A DNA stretch of 64,000 nt. It comes from Myxococcales bacterium (GTDB lineage Bacteria > Myxococcota_A > UBA9160 > UBA4427). The notes below the pieces were generated by a model. That model saw only the letters and a list, made by a program, of their open reading frames with translations, ran no database searches and was not told the DNA's origin. The translations under genes and the position numbers were made by a program. The stretch is from positions 47,168-111,167 of the forward strand of contig DUBZ01000137.1 of NCBI GenBank assembly GCA_012960035.1, given 5' to 3'. Shown one piece after another: positions 7,999 to 16,903 of this stretch; positions within the stretch are counted from its first letter, which is position 1, and each line of letters begins with the position of its first letter.

Positions 7999-8561
7999 TT
8001 GTCGACAATGGGCGCAACGAAGCGATCGAAGGCATCAAGTAGAGCGGCGGCATCGGTTTGCACAAGCAGAAGATCTCGATGGACTTGCTTCAGAAATTTC
8101 TCCGCGACGCTGTGGTTCAAAAACGTGATCAGGTGATCGAAGTACCCCTCGATGTTAAGCAGGCCACACGGTTTGTCGTGCATGCCAAGCTGAGCCCAAG
8201 TCAACACTTCGAAGGTTTCTTCGAGGGTCCCAACGCCGCCGGGTAGCGCAACGAAACCGCTAGACAAGTCGGCCATCAATGCTTTGCGCTCGTGCATCGA
8301 GCCCACCACGTGTAACTCCGTCAGATGCTCGTGGGCGACTTCCCACTTCACGAGCGACTCAGGAATGACACCGATGGCGCGTCCTCCGAGTTCAAGCACA
8401 CGGTCAGCGACCACGCCCATGAGTCCGACGTTCGCGCCGCCATAGACGAGTTCAAAATCGCGTCGCACGATCTCTTCGGCAAGCACCTTCGCGGCGTCGG
8501 CATAGGCCACCCGCTCTCCGGGGCTTGAACCCGTAAATACGCAGATCCTTTGAACCGTCAC
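7974..8561 (-). CDS. LOG-family nucleotide 5'-monophosphate phosphoribohydrolase
   Basis: This 195-aa Rossmann-fold protein of the LOG family (TIGR00730) splits cytokinin-type N6-modified AMP into base and ribose 5-phosphate. The family motifs are clear: F-T-G-S-S-P-G at the N-terminus, L-V-Y-G-G-A-N-V-G-L-M-G, M-H-E-R-K-A-L-M, and catalytic P-G-G-V-G-T-L-E-E. Bacterial LOGs may simply salvage or clean up nucleotides. It is the first gene of the LOG-EamA-VOC operon. Confidence 0.92.
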   Translation of the reverse strand: MTVQRICVFTGSSPGERVAYADAAKVLAEEIVRRDFELVYGGANVGLMGVVADRVLELGGRAIGVIPESLVKWEVAHEHLTELHVVGSMHERKALMADLSSGFVALPGGVGTLEETFEVLTWAQLGMHDKPCGLLNIEGYFDHLITFLNHSVAEKFLKQVHRDLLLVQTDAAALLDAFDRFVAPIVDKWVDRSQI

Positions 8562-8712
8562 GTCAAATGTCTTCCGCAGTCCTTGCAGCGAAAAACAAGT
8601 TTGGCAGCAACGTACAAAACGCGTCGACAGCGAACGGACGCATCGATGGTATGGGGGTCTCCAACATTGTGTTCTCCGTGGTCTCGCTTCTTATTGTCCA
8701 CGCCAAACTGAC

Positions 8713-9417
8713 CTACTCAGTCGCCGTTTTTCCGCGCAGCGGTTCCCAAGCCTCGTCGCCAATTTCGGTGTCGAGTGCAAGCGACATCACTTTGAGGATG
8801 TACTCGTTGTGGGGCACACCTGCACGCAGTGCTGTCGAGCGAAGAACCCCGTCCGTCGCTTTCAGCGTCGGAACGAGATCAAGACGCCAACCCTTCGCCT
8901 CGCGGTAAAAGCGAAAGGCCGGTCCGGCATCTTCCCCATCGACGTTTACATGAAGCAGCGCGCCGTCCTTTTCGGACTGCACCTTCCCGGGCGTCACCTT
9001 CTGCACGCTCTTCTTCCCGATCCAACCCTTTTCGACCGAGTATGCGATCAGTCCCTTTGCAGACAGCGTTTCCAGCGTTTTGGTCGGGACGCGCAAGCGA
9101 AAGAGCATGGTTTGCATTTGGTCGACTAACGCCGTGGCCTGCACCGCCGCAGCGTCGCCGTCTAGCGCCAGGATGCGCATGCGGTCAAAGTAGTCGAGTG
9201 TCGATTGACATAGTAGATCGGCGGCGTCTTCACCCTTTCCCTCCAAGATGGCGGTTCGATAAGCCCGAAAGACATCCCGAATTGCGTCTCCGTCTTCACT
9301 CGCGAACGCTTGCAGGGGAACGACTAGCGATACAGACAACAGCGTCGCCAACACAGTGAGGACCCGCACGGAGCGCAGCCCGGTCGCCCCGAAATTCCAC
9401 ACGGCGCTAGAAATCAT
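8713..9417 (-). CDS. Exported hypothetical protein, NTF2-like in layout
   Basis: This is a 234-aa (or shorter) protein with an N-terminal export signal (V-L-T-V-L-A-T-L-L-S-V-S-L-V-V-P-L-Q-A-F-A before S-E-D). The mature part starts A-I-R-D-V-F-R-A-Y-R-T-A-I-L-E-G-K and later has F-R-F-Y-R-E-A-K-G-W-R-L-D-L-V-P, the helix-then-strand arrangement of periplasmic NTF2/DUF4878-type proteins. No catalytic motif is visible. The long n-region before the hydrophobic core suggests the true start may be GTG near 9369 rather than ATG 9417. Function unknown. Confidence 0.65.
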   Translation of the reverse strand: MISSAVWNFGATGLRSVRVLTVLATLLSVSLVVPLQAFASEDGDAIRDVFRAYRTAILEGKGEDAADLLCQSTLDYFDRMRILALDGDAAAVQATALVDQMQTMLFRLRVPTKTLETLSAKGLIAYSVEKGWIGKKSVQKVTPGKVQSEKDGALLHVNVDGEDAGPAFRFYREAKGWRLDLVPTLKATDGVLRSTALRAGVPHNEYILKVMSLALDTEIGDEAWEPLRGKTATE

Positions 9418-9733
9418 AAGGTCCCGCCGACATCACCACTTCGGGCAGCCAAGTTTCACGAATGTGAAACCAGCCTACAAAAAAGTGATGAAGTGCCTCG
9501 ATCTCGCCGCGCACTCTCGAGTCGGTATCGCCCGCCACGCTGCCTGTTTTCCTATCGCATTGGTTGCGCACGGATCCTATCAGACGCGACGGCGGCGACA
9601 CACGAACCCATCAGACAAACAGCAGTGCCGCCAGCATTACGAGCCCACAGGCCGCGATCAGCATCCAGAGTTCATGCGCTACGCGCGCGTCTTTCGTTCA
9701 TCGCCATTTGTCCGCGCGCATAAGCAACCCGGT
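9418..9733. other. Intergenic stretch, no supported gene
   Basis: Nothing here passes as a gene. On the minus strand a frame ending at 9611 encodes a hydrophobic run (W-M-L-I-A-A-C-G-L-V-M-L-A-A-L-L-F-V), but the only in-frame ATG leaves 17 residues and there is no ribosome binding site at a sensible distance. A tiny membrane peptide cannot be excluded. Confidence 0.4.
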
Positions 9734-10126
9734 TTATGCCGAGGCAGCGAGATAAAAGAGGGAGATGCAACTGCCTAGGGCCACGATGAACACAACTGTT
9801 CGAGCGGGTGCCAGATCTGCGATGTATGTACCTGCGTGAAGGACCCGCGCGACGATGAACACGCTTGCGGCCGTCGCCGAACTTCCGGCGTCGGCCCCAG
9901 CCAAGTGCGCAGTCACAACCGCAGCGGTAAAGAGCCCGAGCGCTTCCCACGCGTTTTGTTGGGCCGCGTATGCACGGGCTGCTACATCGCGAAGCTCGTA
10001 TGCCTGAACTCGCGGGTGATTCGCATCGAGTTCCCCAAGTTGTTGCACTCGTAGGTAACCGCCGATCCCGGCGAGGACAAATGGGATGAATGAAGCAATG
10101 AGTAGACACCAAAGAGGCGTGGTCAT
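9734..10126 (-). CDS. MAPEG-family membrane protein
   Basis: This is a 130-aa protein with four hydrophobic segments, related to the MAPEG superfamily (membrane-associated proteins in eicosanoid and glutathione metabolism). Diagnostic are R-A-Y-A-A-Q-Q-N-A-W-E-A-L-G-L-F, where MAPEG proteins carry R-A-x-x-A-x-x-N-x-x-E, and R-V-L-H-A-G-T-Y-I-A-D. ATG 10126 has AAAGG about 7 nt upstream; a TTG two codons earlier is less likely. Bacterial members of this subgroup are mostly uncharacterised; a glutathione-linked role is possible but unproved. Confidence 0.85.
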   Translation of the reverse strand: MTTPLWCLLIASFIPFVLAGIGGYLRVQQLGELDANHPRVQAYELRDVAARAYAAQQNAWEALGLFTAAVVTAHLAGADAGSSATAASVFIVARVLHAGTYIADLAPARTVVFIVALGSCISLFYLAASA

Positions 10127-10316
10127 GGACAAACCTTTCAGTCAAAAGCGCGTCATCGCGCAAGACCGTTTGTGAATGCAATCGACCGGGCGCGGCAATT
10201 TGCATTCAGATGAGATGGCGCAGTTCAATTCGCAGGAGATAGTTTACAGCGGTGGCGTTTTAACGACTTCGAAAGAGTAACGCGAGCCAGCCGAAGTTCA
10301 GGTCATTGCCGAACAA

Positions 10317-10336
10317 GCGTCTCTATCAGGAGACGC
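10317..10336. other. Perfect hairpin, GCGTCTC / GAGACGC
   Basis: A 7-bp perfect stem with a 6-nt loop lies between the GFA and MAPEG genes, 61 bp past the GFA stop on the minus strand. It is followed on the plus strand by an A-run (GGTTAAAAAAAT), not a T-run, and no T-run follows it on the minus strand, so it is not a standard intrinsic terminator. Confidence 0.4.
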
Positions 10337-10396
10337 GGGTTAAAAAAATAAGGACGCAGGGTAGCAAGATACAGACGCAGGTTTGCAAACTGCCCG

Positions 10397-10807
10397 CTAA
10401 CGAAGCTTCTTGCCGTCGACACCCTCTTCGTATTGGGCGCAGCTGTCCGTGATGTTGTCCCAAGGTGCGCGTGAGCCAACGAAGATATGCCCCGCGACAC
10501 CAACCCCCGGGTCGTCCTCAAGCAAGCCCGCGGGTACCCAATACGCTTGGCCGGCCGGATGCATCCTGGGAACGGGCGAGCCACAAACCGAACATCTCCA
10601 TACCCCCCAGCCATCGTCCATGGCGTACTTCGCAAGTGTGTTTTCGCCAGCGATCCAACGAAAACCGTCGACGCCCACCATCAACGTCGCGTTGGACGCC
10701 GTGCCCGAGACCCTTCGGCATTTGGAGCAATGACACATTCCGATCTCGGTCGTGTTGTCCCCGACCTCGAACTTGACTGCGCCACAAAGACATGATCCCT
10801 TCGTCAT
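10397..10807 (-). CDS. GFA-family (glutathione-dependent formaldehyde-activating fold) protein
   Basis: This 136-aa zinc-binding protein has the GFA/CENP-V fold. It shows the family cysteines: C-L-C-G-A-V near residue 6, C-H-C-S-K-C-R with the conserved G-T-A-S-N-A after it, and C-S-V-C-G-S-P-V. ATG 10807 is chosen because GAGGAGGAG lies just upstream. Most bacterial GFA proteins have no proven formaldehyde role. It is a single gene, divergent from the GST gene at 11039. Confidence 0.9.
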   Translation of the reverse strand: MTKGSCLCGAVKFEVGDNTTEIGMCHCSKCRRVSGTASNATLMVGVDGFRWIAGENTLAKYAMDDGWGVWRCSVCGSPVPRMHPAGQAYWVPAGLLEDDPGVGVAGHIFVGSRAPWDNITDSCAQYEEGVDGKKLR

Positions 10808-11038
10808 TCCACCACTCCTCCTCGCCGACACACGACGTCATCAAAGCGCGGGGACGATCGCGCGCCCGATTGCGTTGAGTTCGAATTCGACTCTAAGCGT
10901 GCCCAATTTCTTGAGACTTCGCTGGGGCCGGACGGATTAAGGCACGGAGCGTCGCATCTCCTTGAAGTCGACAGCGGATCCCGAAGGTGAGAAACTCGAC
11001 GCGCGCGCTTCTCCCCCCATCTAGCGAAAGGCCTCTCA

Positions 11039-11830
11039 ATGCTCTCTCTCTACCACAATGCCGCTTCAACCTGTTCCCAGAAGGTTCGCCTCGTTCTGGC
11101 AGGCAAGGGCCTCGAGTTCGAGAGCCACGAAATCGACTTGATCGCCGGCGAACAACACGACCCCGACTACGTGAAGCTCAACCCCAACCACGTTGTCCCC
11201 ACGCTCGTGCACAACGGAAGCGTGTTGATCGAGTCGTCCCTTATCAACGAGTACCTCGAAGATGCGTTCCCAGAAGCGCCGATGCTTTCCGCCGACCCGG
11301 TCAAGCGTCATGCTGCTCGTCTCTGGATAAAGCGCGCGGACACGCAGGTTCAACCGATGGCGGGAATCGTCACGTACGCAATTGGTCCACGCAACATGAT
11401 CCTCAACCAGCCCGAAGAAGTACGCGAGCGCAACCTCGCTGAAATCCCCGACCCCAAGCGACGCGCCGAGCGACGAAGCGTCATCGAAAACGGCGTGAAG
11501 TCGCCCGAGTTTGAAGGGGCCCTGCGGGTCTTCATCAACTTATTAAACGACATGGAAAGTGACCTCGAGAACAACGCATGGCTATCTGGCGAATCGTTTG
11601 GGGTCGCGGATGCATGCATGCTTCCATACGTGTTGCGTCTCGATCACCTCGCGATGACGCCGTTGCTTGAAGCCAGCGTGAGACCCAACTTGGCCGATTG
11701 GTACGCGCGCCTGCAGGCGCTGCCCTATTACGGGTCGGCGGTCACCGGCTGGCTACCCGAAGCACTGGTCTCGTTCTTTCGCGGCACCGGCGAAGCCGTG
11801 TGGAAAGACATCGAACCCATGACTCGGTAG
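11039..11830 (+). CDS. Glutathione S-transferase family protein
   Basis: This 263-aa cytosolic GST has an N-terminal thioredoxin-like domain (about 1-80) with S-T-C-S-Q-K-V-R-L-V-L at the catalytic turn, N-H-V-V-P-T-L with the cis-Pro, and E-S-S-L-I-N-E-Y-L as the γ-glutamyl site. An all-helical C-terminal domain includes the N-capping S-F-G-V-A-D-A. This places it near bacterial zeta/beta-like GSTs involved in detoxification or aromatic catabolism; the substrate is unknown. It differs in size and sequence from the two extended GST-like proteins downstream. Confidence 0.9.
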   Translation: MLSLYHNAASTCSQKVRLVLAGKGLEFESHEIDLIAGEQHDPDYVKLNPNHVVPTLVHNGSVLIESSLINEYLEDAFPEAPMLSADPVKRHAARLWIKRADTQVQPMAGIVTYAIGPRNMILNQPEEVRERNLAEIPDPKRRAERRSVIENGVKSPEFEGALRVFINLLNDMESDLENNAWLSGESFGVADACMLPYVLRLDHLAMTPLLEASVRPNLADWYARLQALPYYGSAVTGWLPEALVSFFRGTGEAVWKDIEPMTR

Positions 11831-11913
11831 CGGTGCAGCGCGAGTTCATGGCGCGAGCGAGCCGTCGACTGTCCTGCCAACGCGGCTCAGCAGCGCGAGG
11901 GATTGCCATCCGA

Positions 11914-12477
11914 CTACGACGTCGATTCCCACATGCGGTTTGCATCTTCGAAGTACTGCATGTTCTTGTCGATGTCGTACGGCTTTTCTTCGAGGGATTG
12001 AGGGTCCCATTCGCTGCGGTCGGTCGCGAAAAAATCGCCTCCGTAAACATGAATGGCACCGGCCAACTGGGCGGTCGGGTTGGTTACCGAATGAACAATT
12101 TCGGGCCCTAGAGGAACTGCGTCCTTGGGGCCGAGCGACTTCGCACCGGCAGCCTCAATGCGCCCCAGTGGATCGTCTGCAAGCCGTCGCCAAAAGATAT
12201 TGTCTTCGCGCCCACCGTAAACACCGATCGCGGCCCACATATTGTGGTTATGGGGCATCAAAGTCATGCGCGGCGCCCAGACGACGTTCACGATCGTGAG
12301 GGTGTCTGTGACGTGGATGCGCTTCACACCAGCACGCGTCGGCGTACCAATCGCTTGCATGAGCGCCTGGGGATCGGAGACCAGCCTTGCGACGCCTTCG
12401 CGAATCGCCCGCTCAGTCCCCGGCGATGCGACTGCGTCGACGCAGTCCGCAACAAAGTGATCGATGTTGACCGTCAT
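11914..12477 (-). CDS. Cupin-fold protein similar to cysteine dioxygenase
   Basis: This 187-aa protein has the double-stranded β-helix core of cysteine-dioxygenase-like metalloproteins. M-P-H-N-H-N-M-W-A-A-I-G-V-Y-G-G carries two metal His residues, and P-E-I-V-H-S-V-T-N-P the third. ATG 12477 is used because GGAGGG lies at workable distance; the ATG three codons earlier sits on top of that site. It is downstream of and co-directional with the TauD-type dioxygenase. A non-haem iron thiol or small-molecule dioxygenase is plausible, but the substrate is unassigned. Confidence 0.8.
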   Translation of the reverse strand: MTVNIDHFVADCVDAVASPGTERAIREGVARLVSDPQALMQAIGTPTRAGVKRIHVTDTLTIVNVVWAPRMTLMPHNHNMWAAIGVYGGREDNIFWRRLADDPLGRIEAAGAKSLGPKDAVPLGPEIVHSVTNPTAQLAGAIHVYGGDFFATDRSEWDPQSLEEKPYDIDKNMQYFEDANRMWESTS

Positions 12478-12571
12478 ATCGGGCATCCCTCCGTCGCCAA
12501 TGGTTCGGCGCACTCACGCGACAATACAGTCTCGATCGAGCCAAAGCATTGTGCGACACCCATTCCGAAGA

Positions 12572-13459
12572 TCACCTGGGTTGATCGCCCTCAACCATGT
12601 ATCGCCAAAAGCGTCGCGGCTCTCCGAGTTTGAAGTTGCCGGCCGCTTTGTGTTGCACCGATGCATTGTCCCAAACGAGTACGTCGTGATCAGCCCAGTG
12701 GTGCTCCCACGCGAGAGCGTTTTTTTCTGCGTGATCCTGTAGCTCTTGTAGCAACGCACGACCCTCCGCGATAGGCAAGCCGTCCAGATGGCGCGCGCGA
12801 TCCAAGTCGATGAACAACGCAGGCGAATCCGTCACTGGATGGGTTCGAACCAACGGATGGGTTACGTCGACCAACGCTTCGCCGGGCCCGCGCGCGGCGC
12901 GCCGAGGAGGGAACGCGTCTTCATTGTTGTACGCGTAGACGACCCGAAGATCTCTCAAACGATCTTTCGTCGCAGTGTCGAGCAGCGTGTATGCAGCGCG
13001 CATGTCGATGAAGCACGTCGGACCCCCTCCACTCGGAGGCAGTGCCCGTGCGTGAAGAACCGTCGCTTGGGCGGGGCGCTCGGTGTACGTGTCATCGCAG
13101 TGGAATGTCTCGAACAAACCTGGGCGGTCGTCATCGAGACCGCCGAAATTCAGATCGCCGAGTTTTTCGCGGACTTCGTCTGTCATCACGAAACCCGAAT
13201 CGATCACCTGGCGCGGTTCGCTATAGCGAAATTCGCCTCCGTCTTTTGTGCGTCCCACCGGATCTTTGATCGGGCCAAAGAGCCGCACAAGCGACTGCAG
13301 CTCCTCGTCTTCGAGCGCACGAGCGAGATGCAGGCAGACCACTCCCCTCTGTGCGAGAGCGTTCTGCAATGCCGCCGAATGTTGGGACCACGCGCCAATT
13401 TCGACGCCCGAAACGTCGGCAGCTGAAAACTCGGCTTCGGAAATTGCGATCTCAAACAT
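12572..13459 (-). CDS. TauD/TfdA-family 2-oxoglutarate-dependent dioxygenase
   Basis: This 295-aa Fe(II)/2-oxoglutarate dioxygenase has the facial triad H-C-D in E-T-F-H-C-D-D-T-Y and a distal His in S-V-Q-H-K-A. An Arg in R-R-F-W-R-Y-M-V binds the oxoglutarate carboxylate. Family members hydroxylate taurine, alkyl sulfates, aryloxyalkanoates or small carboxylic acids; which one applies here is not readable. The pairing with a cysteine-dioxygenase-like cupin hints at organosulfur metabolism, but that is only context. Confidence 0.9.
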   Translation of the reverse strand: MFEIAISEAEFSAADVSGVEIGAWSQHSAALQNALAQRGVVCLHLARALEDEELQSLVRLFGPIKDPVGRTKDGGEFRYSEPRQVIDSGFVMTDEVREKLGDLNFGGLDDDRPGLFETFHCDDTYTERPAQATVLHARALPPSGGGPTCFIDMRAAYTLLDTATKDRLRDLRVVYAYNNEDAFPPRRAARGPGEALVDVTHPLVRTHPVTDSPALFIDLDRARHLDGLPIAEGRALLQELQDHAEKNALAWEHHWADHDVLVWDNASVQHKAAGNFKLGEPRRFWRYMVEGDQPR

Positions 13460-13482
13460 AGAAAAACTGCTGATCCCTCGAT

Positions 13483-13746
13483 TTACTTCGCGGAATAGGC
13501 CGCAAACAGATCGGTCACGGCGACGCCATTGATCTGCATTCCATTCAAGTTGCAGTCGCGAATTTCGAGGCCACTTAGGTTCGCGTCCACGATCAAGGAC
13601 TCGCTGAAGTCTACGTCCTGGAGTTTCAATTTTTGGAGCCTCGCATTATTGATCTTCGAACCCGACAGATCTACGTCTTGAAAAGATGAACCCGTGAGGT
13701 TCGAGTCGGTGACTTGCAGTGCCTCGGTCATGTCGGTCAGCTCCAT
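13483..13746 (-). CDS. Short pentapeptide-repeat protein
   Basis: This 87-aa protein is built of degenerate A(D/N)LXX-type pentapeptides, for example S-F-Q-D-V, D-L-S-G-S, A-R-L-Q-K, D-F-S-E-S, A-N-L-S-G and N-L-N-G-M. They would form a single right-handed quadrilateral β-helix of about two to three coils. ATG 13746 has AGGAG 7 nt upstream; the longer upstream frame is Arg-rich noise. It ends 23 bp before the TauD gene start. Its role is unknown; such proteins can mimic DNA or simply scaffold. Confidence 0.75.
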   Translation of the reverse strand: MELTDMTEALQVTDSNLTGSSFQDVDLSGSKINNARLQKLKLQDVDFSESLIVDANLSGLEIRDCNLNGMQINGVAVTDLFAAYSAK

Positions 13747-13926
13747 GTCGGCTCCTGGGTCTGTCGCACGTGATTCGGCGCCTGTCGTCGGGCGCGTGAT
13801 TGGGCACGTAGCCTTACGATAAGAACGCGAACGGTATCCCGAGGCGCCCAAAGGCACAACGAGACACGGTCTATCAGCTCCATGTGCCATTCGCGTTAGA
13901 CTCGCCGTGCCGAGGGCTTCCCCGAC

Positions 13927-14316
13927 CTACACCGCGCGCTCGCGCAGCAAGCGATAAATCGCTGTCACCGCTTCGTGGCTTGGCGGTCCGTGCTGATCCG
14001 AACTCGAAAGCAAGAACGCACACTCTTCCACTTCTTTCGTAACGAACTTGAAGTCGGGCGCGCGGTCGAGAGCGGTTGCGACGTATCCCAGTTCTTCGAC
14101 GTCGAGAAAATTCTTCAAAAAGGCGTCGCACAGGCAGGCTAGATGAGAAGCCGCGATAACGAGCAGCGCGCCATCACTGATCACGTCAATGGGTCGTACT
14201 GCTTCGCCCGTTTCCAGAGCCTGTCGGTATGCGGGCATCGCGGCCGAGATGCCTTTTTTCAAGGTGGCGCCGCTGCCCTGAGTTCCAAGTAGCGCGTAGA
14301 TCTTACTTGTTTTCAT
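13927..14316 (-). CDS. Hypothetical protein
   Basis: This 129-aa soluble protein has no recognised family. ATG 14316 gives a natural start (M-K-T-S-K-I-Y-A-L-L-G-T-Q-G-S-G-A-T) with a G-rich stretch ending GGGGAG directly upstream. Predicted to be mostly helical and acidic, with a short Cys pair (H-L-A-C-L-C-D-A-F). The G-T-Q-G-S-G-A-T stretch looks like a loop but is not a Walker motif. Confidence 0.5.
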   Translation of the reverse strand: MKTSKIYALLGTQGSGATLKKGISAAMPAYRQALETGEAVRPIDVISDGALLVIAASHLACLCDAFLKNFLDVEELGYVATALDRAPDFKFVTKEVEECAFLLSSSDQHGPPSHEAVTAIYRLLRERAV

Positions 14317-14623
14317 CTCCCCCCCCGGCGAATTGGATTGCGGCAACACGAAAGTACAAGCCCATTTTGAGCATGTCTTCTTTGGCTGCGGATTCAGAAT
14401 ATGCCTCTCGCAAGATCGAACAAGAGGATTGGACCGTTTTAGGTACGACAACCGGCGTGACCCGTTGGTTCACCAAGGTCGCTACGCGATCACGAGCCAC
14501 GAGAAAAATCACTCCGATTCACCGCAGGTCTGAAACCGGGGCACGGCACGTGCAGGAGCCAGAATGTGTCACCATTGAGGATCGGGAAACTTAGACAGAC
14601 ACAATCCATGAAGGAACATCAAC
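14317..14623. other. Intergenic stretch, nothing recognised
   Basis: This lies between two divergent genes. Open frames here are short, use atypical codons and lack ribosome binding sites. AAGGA at 14611-14615 serves the downstream TTG start. No clear promoter or repeat was seen. Confidence 0.5.
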
Positions 14624-15703
14624 TTGGTGCGACAAGACATCGACTACGAATTTATCGGCTCAAAGAATTCTTATTACTCCGCCAAGGTTCGCGCATGCCT
14701 TCAGTACAAGCGGATTCCGTATTCTGAGCGAACCGCAAATATCGAATCGATGATGCGCGTAAAGGAGCTTACGGGAGATCATGTTTACCCGGTGGTGGTC
14801 TGTCCCGATGGCACCGTTCTACGCGACAGCTGCACGATCGTTGAAGAGTTGGAAGCGCGCCATCCAACCCGCCCGGTTCTTCCCGAAGATCCCCTCCAAC
14901 GTCTCATCGCCACGTTGATCGAAACCGTCGCTGACGAATTCATGCTCTCGACCACCATAGGTCTACGCTGGTATGCGAAAGACACGAGCGAGTGGGCGAA
15001 AGACATGTTCGTTCAGATCAGCACCGAACGTGTGACCGACAAACTTACCCGGGAGCGCGGCGCGACCAATGGTGGGCGCATCGCCAACTCGATTCAAAAG
15101 CGCACGCAACACATCGCTGAGAAGCACTTCGAATCAGGGAAAGAGGCGACCAAAGAAATCTGCGATCGTCTCGACGACCATCTGCGTGACACTCCGTTCC
15201 TGTTAGGCGACCGCCCTTCCCTGGCCGACCTTGGCATGATGAACGCCATGTTCGGGCATCTGTATCGAGACCCAGGCGAAGTCTGCGATCACATTCACTG
15301 GAAGTGCATTAGCCTTTCGCTTTGGATCGATCATATGCTTTCCGCCGCTGGAGAGTCCGACCAGGGCTCGCTCTACATCGCCCCCTCTATCAAACCACTG
15401 CTTGCATCCTTCAAGCTTCCCTACAGCGCTGCTGCGGAACAGAGCCTCGAACTCGCCGAAGCTGCGTTGACCCAACCAAGCGTCGGCCAGTCCATCGACA
15501 TCCGCCCAAGAGGCCCCCTCTATACCGGGTGGAAGATTCAGCGACTAATGGATCTGTATCGCACTGTTCAGGACGCTCAACGCGATGAGGCCGACGCGTT
15601 GCTGGAGGCGGCAGGGTTTCTCGACATATGTCGACACGAAGCCGATTGGCGAATCGAGCTTGCAAGCGGTGTGCTACGCGTGAAACAGGTTACAACTTCG
15701 TAG
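14624..15703 (+). CDS. Extended GST-like protein (thioredoxin-fold N-terminus, long C-terminus), paralogue A
   Basis: This 359-aa protein has a GST N-domain with an S-Y-Y-S-A-K-V-R-A-C-L-Q-Y-K turn, V-Y-P-V-V-V with the cis-Pro, and D-S-C-T-I-V-E-E-L. A helical domain then carries the GST N-capping pattern D-R-P-S-L-A-D-L-G-M. About 120 residues follow that normal GSTs lack. TTG 14624 has AAGGA 8 nt upstream; GTG 14627 is possible. The same layout occurs in the 440-aa protein at 18401-19723. Probable glutathione-binding enzyme of unknown substrate, perhaps membrane-associated lipid chemistry; uncertain. Confidence 0.75.
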   Translation: MVRQDIDYEFIGSKNSYYSAKVRACLQYKRIPYSERTANIESMMRVKELTGDHVYPVVVCPDGTVLRDSCTIVEELEARHPTRPVLPEDPLQRLIATLIETVADEFMLSTTIGLRWYAKDTSEWAKDMFVQISTERVTDKLTRERGATNGGRIANSIQKRTQHIAEKHFESGKEATKEICDRLDDHLRDTPFLLGDRPSLADLGMMNAMFGHLYRDPGEVCDHIHWKCISLSLWIDHMLSAAGESDQGSLYIAPSIKPLLASFKLPYSAAAEQSLELAEAALTQPSVGQSIDIRPRGPLYTGWKIQRLMDLYRTVQDAQRDEADALLEAAGFLDICRHEADWRIELASGVLRVKQVTTS

Positions 15704-15919
15704 TCGGCGCGTGCCCCACGCCCTTATGACTGCAATGCGATTTTCAAAACAAGTCATCGACGTTCTCCGCGCGCGATTCGACCATTCTGCTTAGATTCTC
15801 GCCACCCGCTCATCACACGGTGAGGCCGCAAACGACAGCAAACCCAGACGACTCTCAAGCTGTGCCCACGCGATGCTGCCCATCCTGTGCAAGCTGCCGA
15901 AAGCACGCGATGGCGTTGG

Positions 15920-16117
15920 CTACGACTTGACGCGCGCAAGCTCCCCGTCGATAAACATTTGCCACACGTCATTGGGTTGCCAAAGCTGACGAATGAGTGC
16001 TTGGCCCTGCTCGGCGCTCCAGCCTAGTTCGAGCTGTCCGTATGTCGAAACGAATGCGGAAACGCGCCGGACTGCGTTCTCGTACGAACGCGCAATTCCG
16101 CGCGCTGCTCCTTTGAG
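15920..16117 (-). pseudogene. Protein-like open frame without a start codon
   Basis: A 65-codon minus-strand frame opens after a TGA at 16118-16120 and ends with TAG at 15920. It reads like a real soluble protein (A-R-S-Y-E-N-A-V-R-R-V-S-A-F-V, then L-I-R-Q-L-W-Q-P-N-D-V-W-Q-M-F-I-D-G-E-L). No ATG, GTG or TTG is placed to express it; an ATT could in principle serve. It follows the DUF4336 gene directly. It is either a gene remnant or a short gene damaged at its start. Confidence 0.3.
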
Positions 16118-16136
16118 TCACCGTGAGTTTCTGCCC

Positions 16137-16814
16137 CTAAGACAGAACCCAAGAGTAGCCGCGAATCAATTCTGCTCGCCCGCCAGACTCAGACACATCT
16201 CCGTGTGCAACAACAACACGCTCAAAAGGCCATTCGAGAATCCGTTCGAGCGACTTGCGAAAGGCCGGGCGATCACGCACCAAGAGCCGTTCGAGAAGAG
16301 AAGGCCCAACTTCGCCGTAGCTTCCAGCAAGGCGAATAAAGGCGCGGGTGAGCGGCGGACTGTTCGCACCAAAATTGAAGGCGAGGTCCGTTGCGATCAG
16401 GGTCGCGCTGGCTCGATGAAAGAAGGCCACCTCGTTGGCGAACTGAAAACCGCCGACGAGCACTTGGTCGAGTTCGCCCTTCCACCCTGCTTCGGGTTCG
16501 TTCGTTAGGACGCCGGTGATTGACAGATCCGCGCGCTTGGTCTCAAGACCCGGAGCGACGTACGTTTCGGCGTCGGGACACACACGCTGCCACTCGCCGA
16601 CGTAGAGATGGTGAAGCTTGTTAGGTGCAACGAGGTATTCCACGGTGCCGAGAGCTTGAACTTCGCGAACGAGTTCTTCGCTTGCGGAAATTGGCGAATG
16701 CAACAGAAGCCTGTCATCAGGCATGCGTACAACGGTCATGCGCGCGCCGACTTCGACACCAAGAAATCGAAGCGGAGAACTTGTGACCCAGACATCGGAG
16801 TGTAGTTGTTGCAT
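16137..16814 (-). CDS. DUF4336 protein (metallo-β-lactamase-like fold)
   Basis: This 225-aa protein matches the DUF4336 family, whose members resemble metallo-β-lactamase-fold hydrolases. Seen are V-W-V-T-S-S-P near the N-terminus, L-L-L-H-S-P-I-S, the signature V-A-P-N-K-L-H-H-L-Y-V-G-E-W, and V-V-V-A-H-G-D-V-S at the end. The classic HxHxDH zinc motif is absent, so activity is uncertain. Function in the cell unknown. Confidence 0.85.
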   Translation of the reverse strand: MQQLHSDVWVTSSPLRFLGVEVGARMTVVRMPDDRLLLHSPISASEELVREVQALGTVEYLVAPNKLHHLYVGEWQRVCPDAETYVAPGLETKRADLSITGVLTNEPEAGWKGELDQVLVGGFQFANEVAFFHRASATLIATDLAFNFGANSPPLTRAFIRLAGSYGEVGPSLLERLLVRDRPAFRKSLERILEWPFERVVVAHGDVSESGGRAELIRGYSWVLS

Positions 16815-16903
16815 TTCGTAGACCTCGTTTGGCGGTTATGCCGCTCGTCATCTCACGTCGGCAATCGAAACAATTCGATCGGCGTGGTCGCGGTAGCGAG
16901 GAC

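Noticed and set aside
9611..9670. Very short hydrophobic peptide
   Set aside because: Only 17 codons from the first ATG and no ribosome site; kept as a remark in the intergenic entry.
10317..10336. Hairpin as intrinsic terminator of the GFA gene
   Set aside because: The stem is perfect but the run after it is A on the plus strand and there is no T-run after it on the minus strand.
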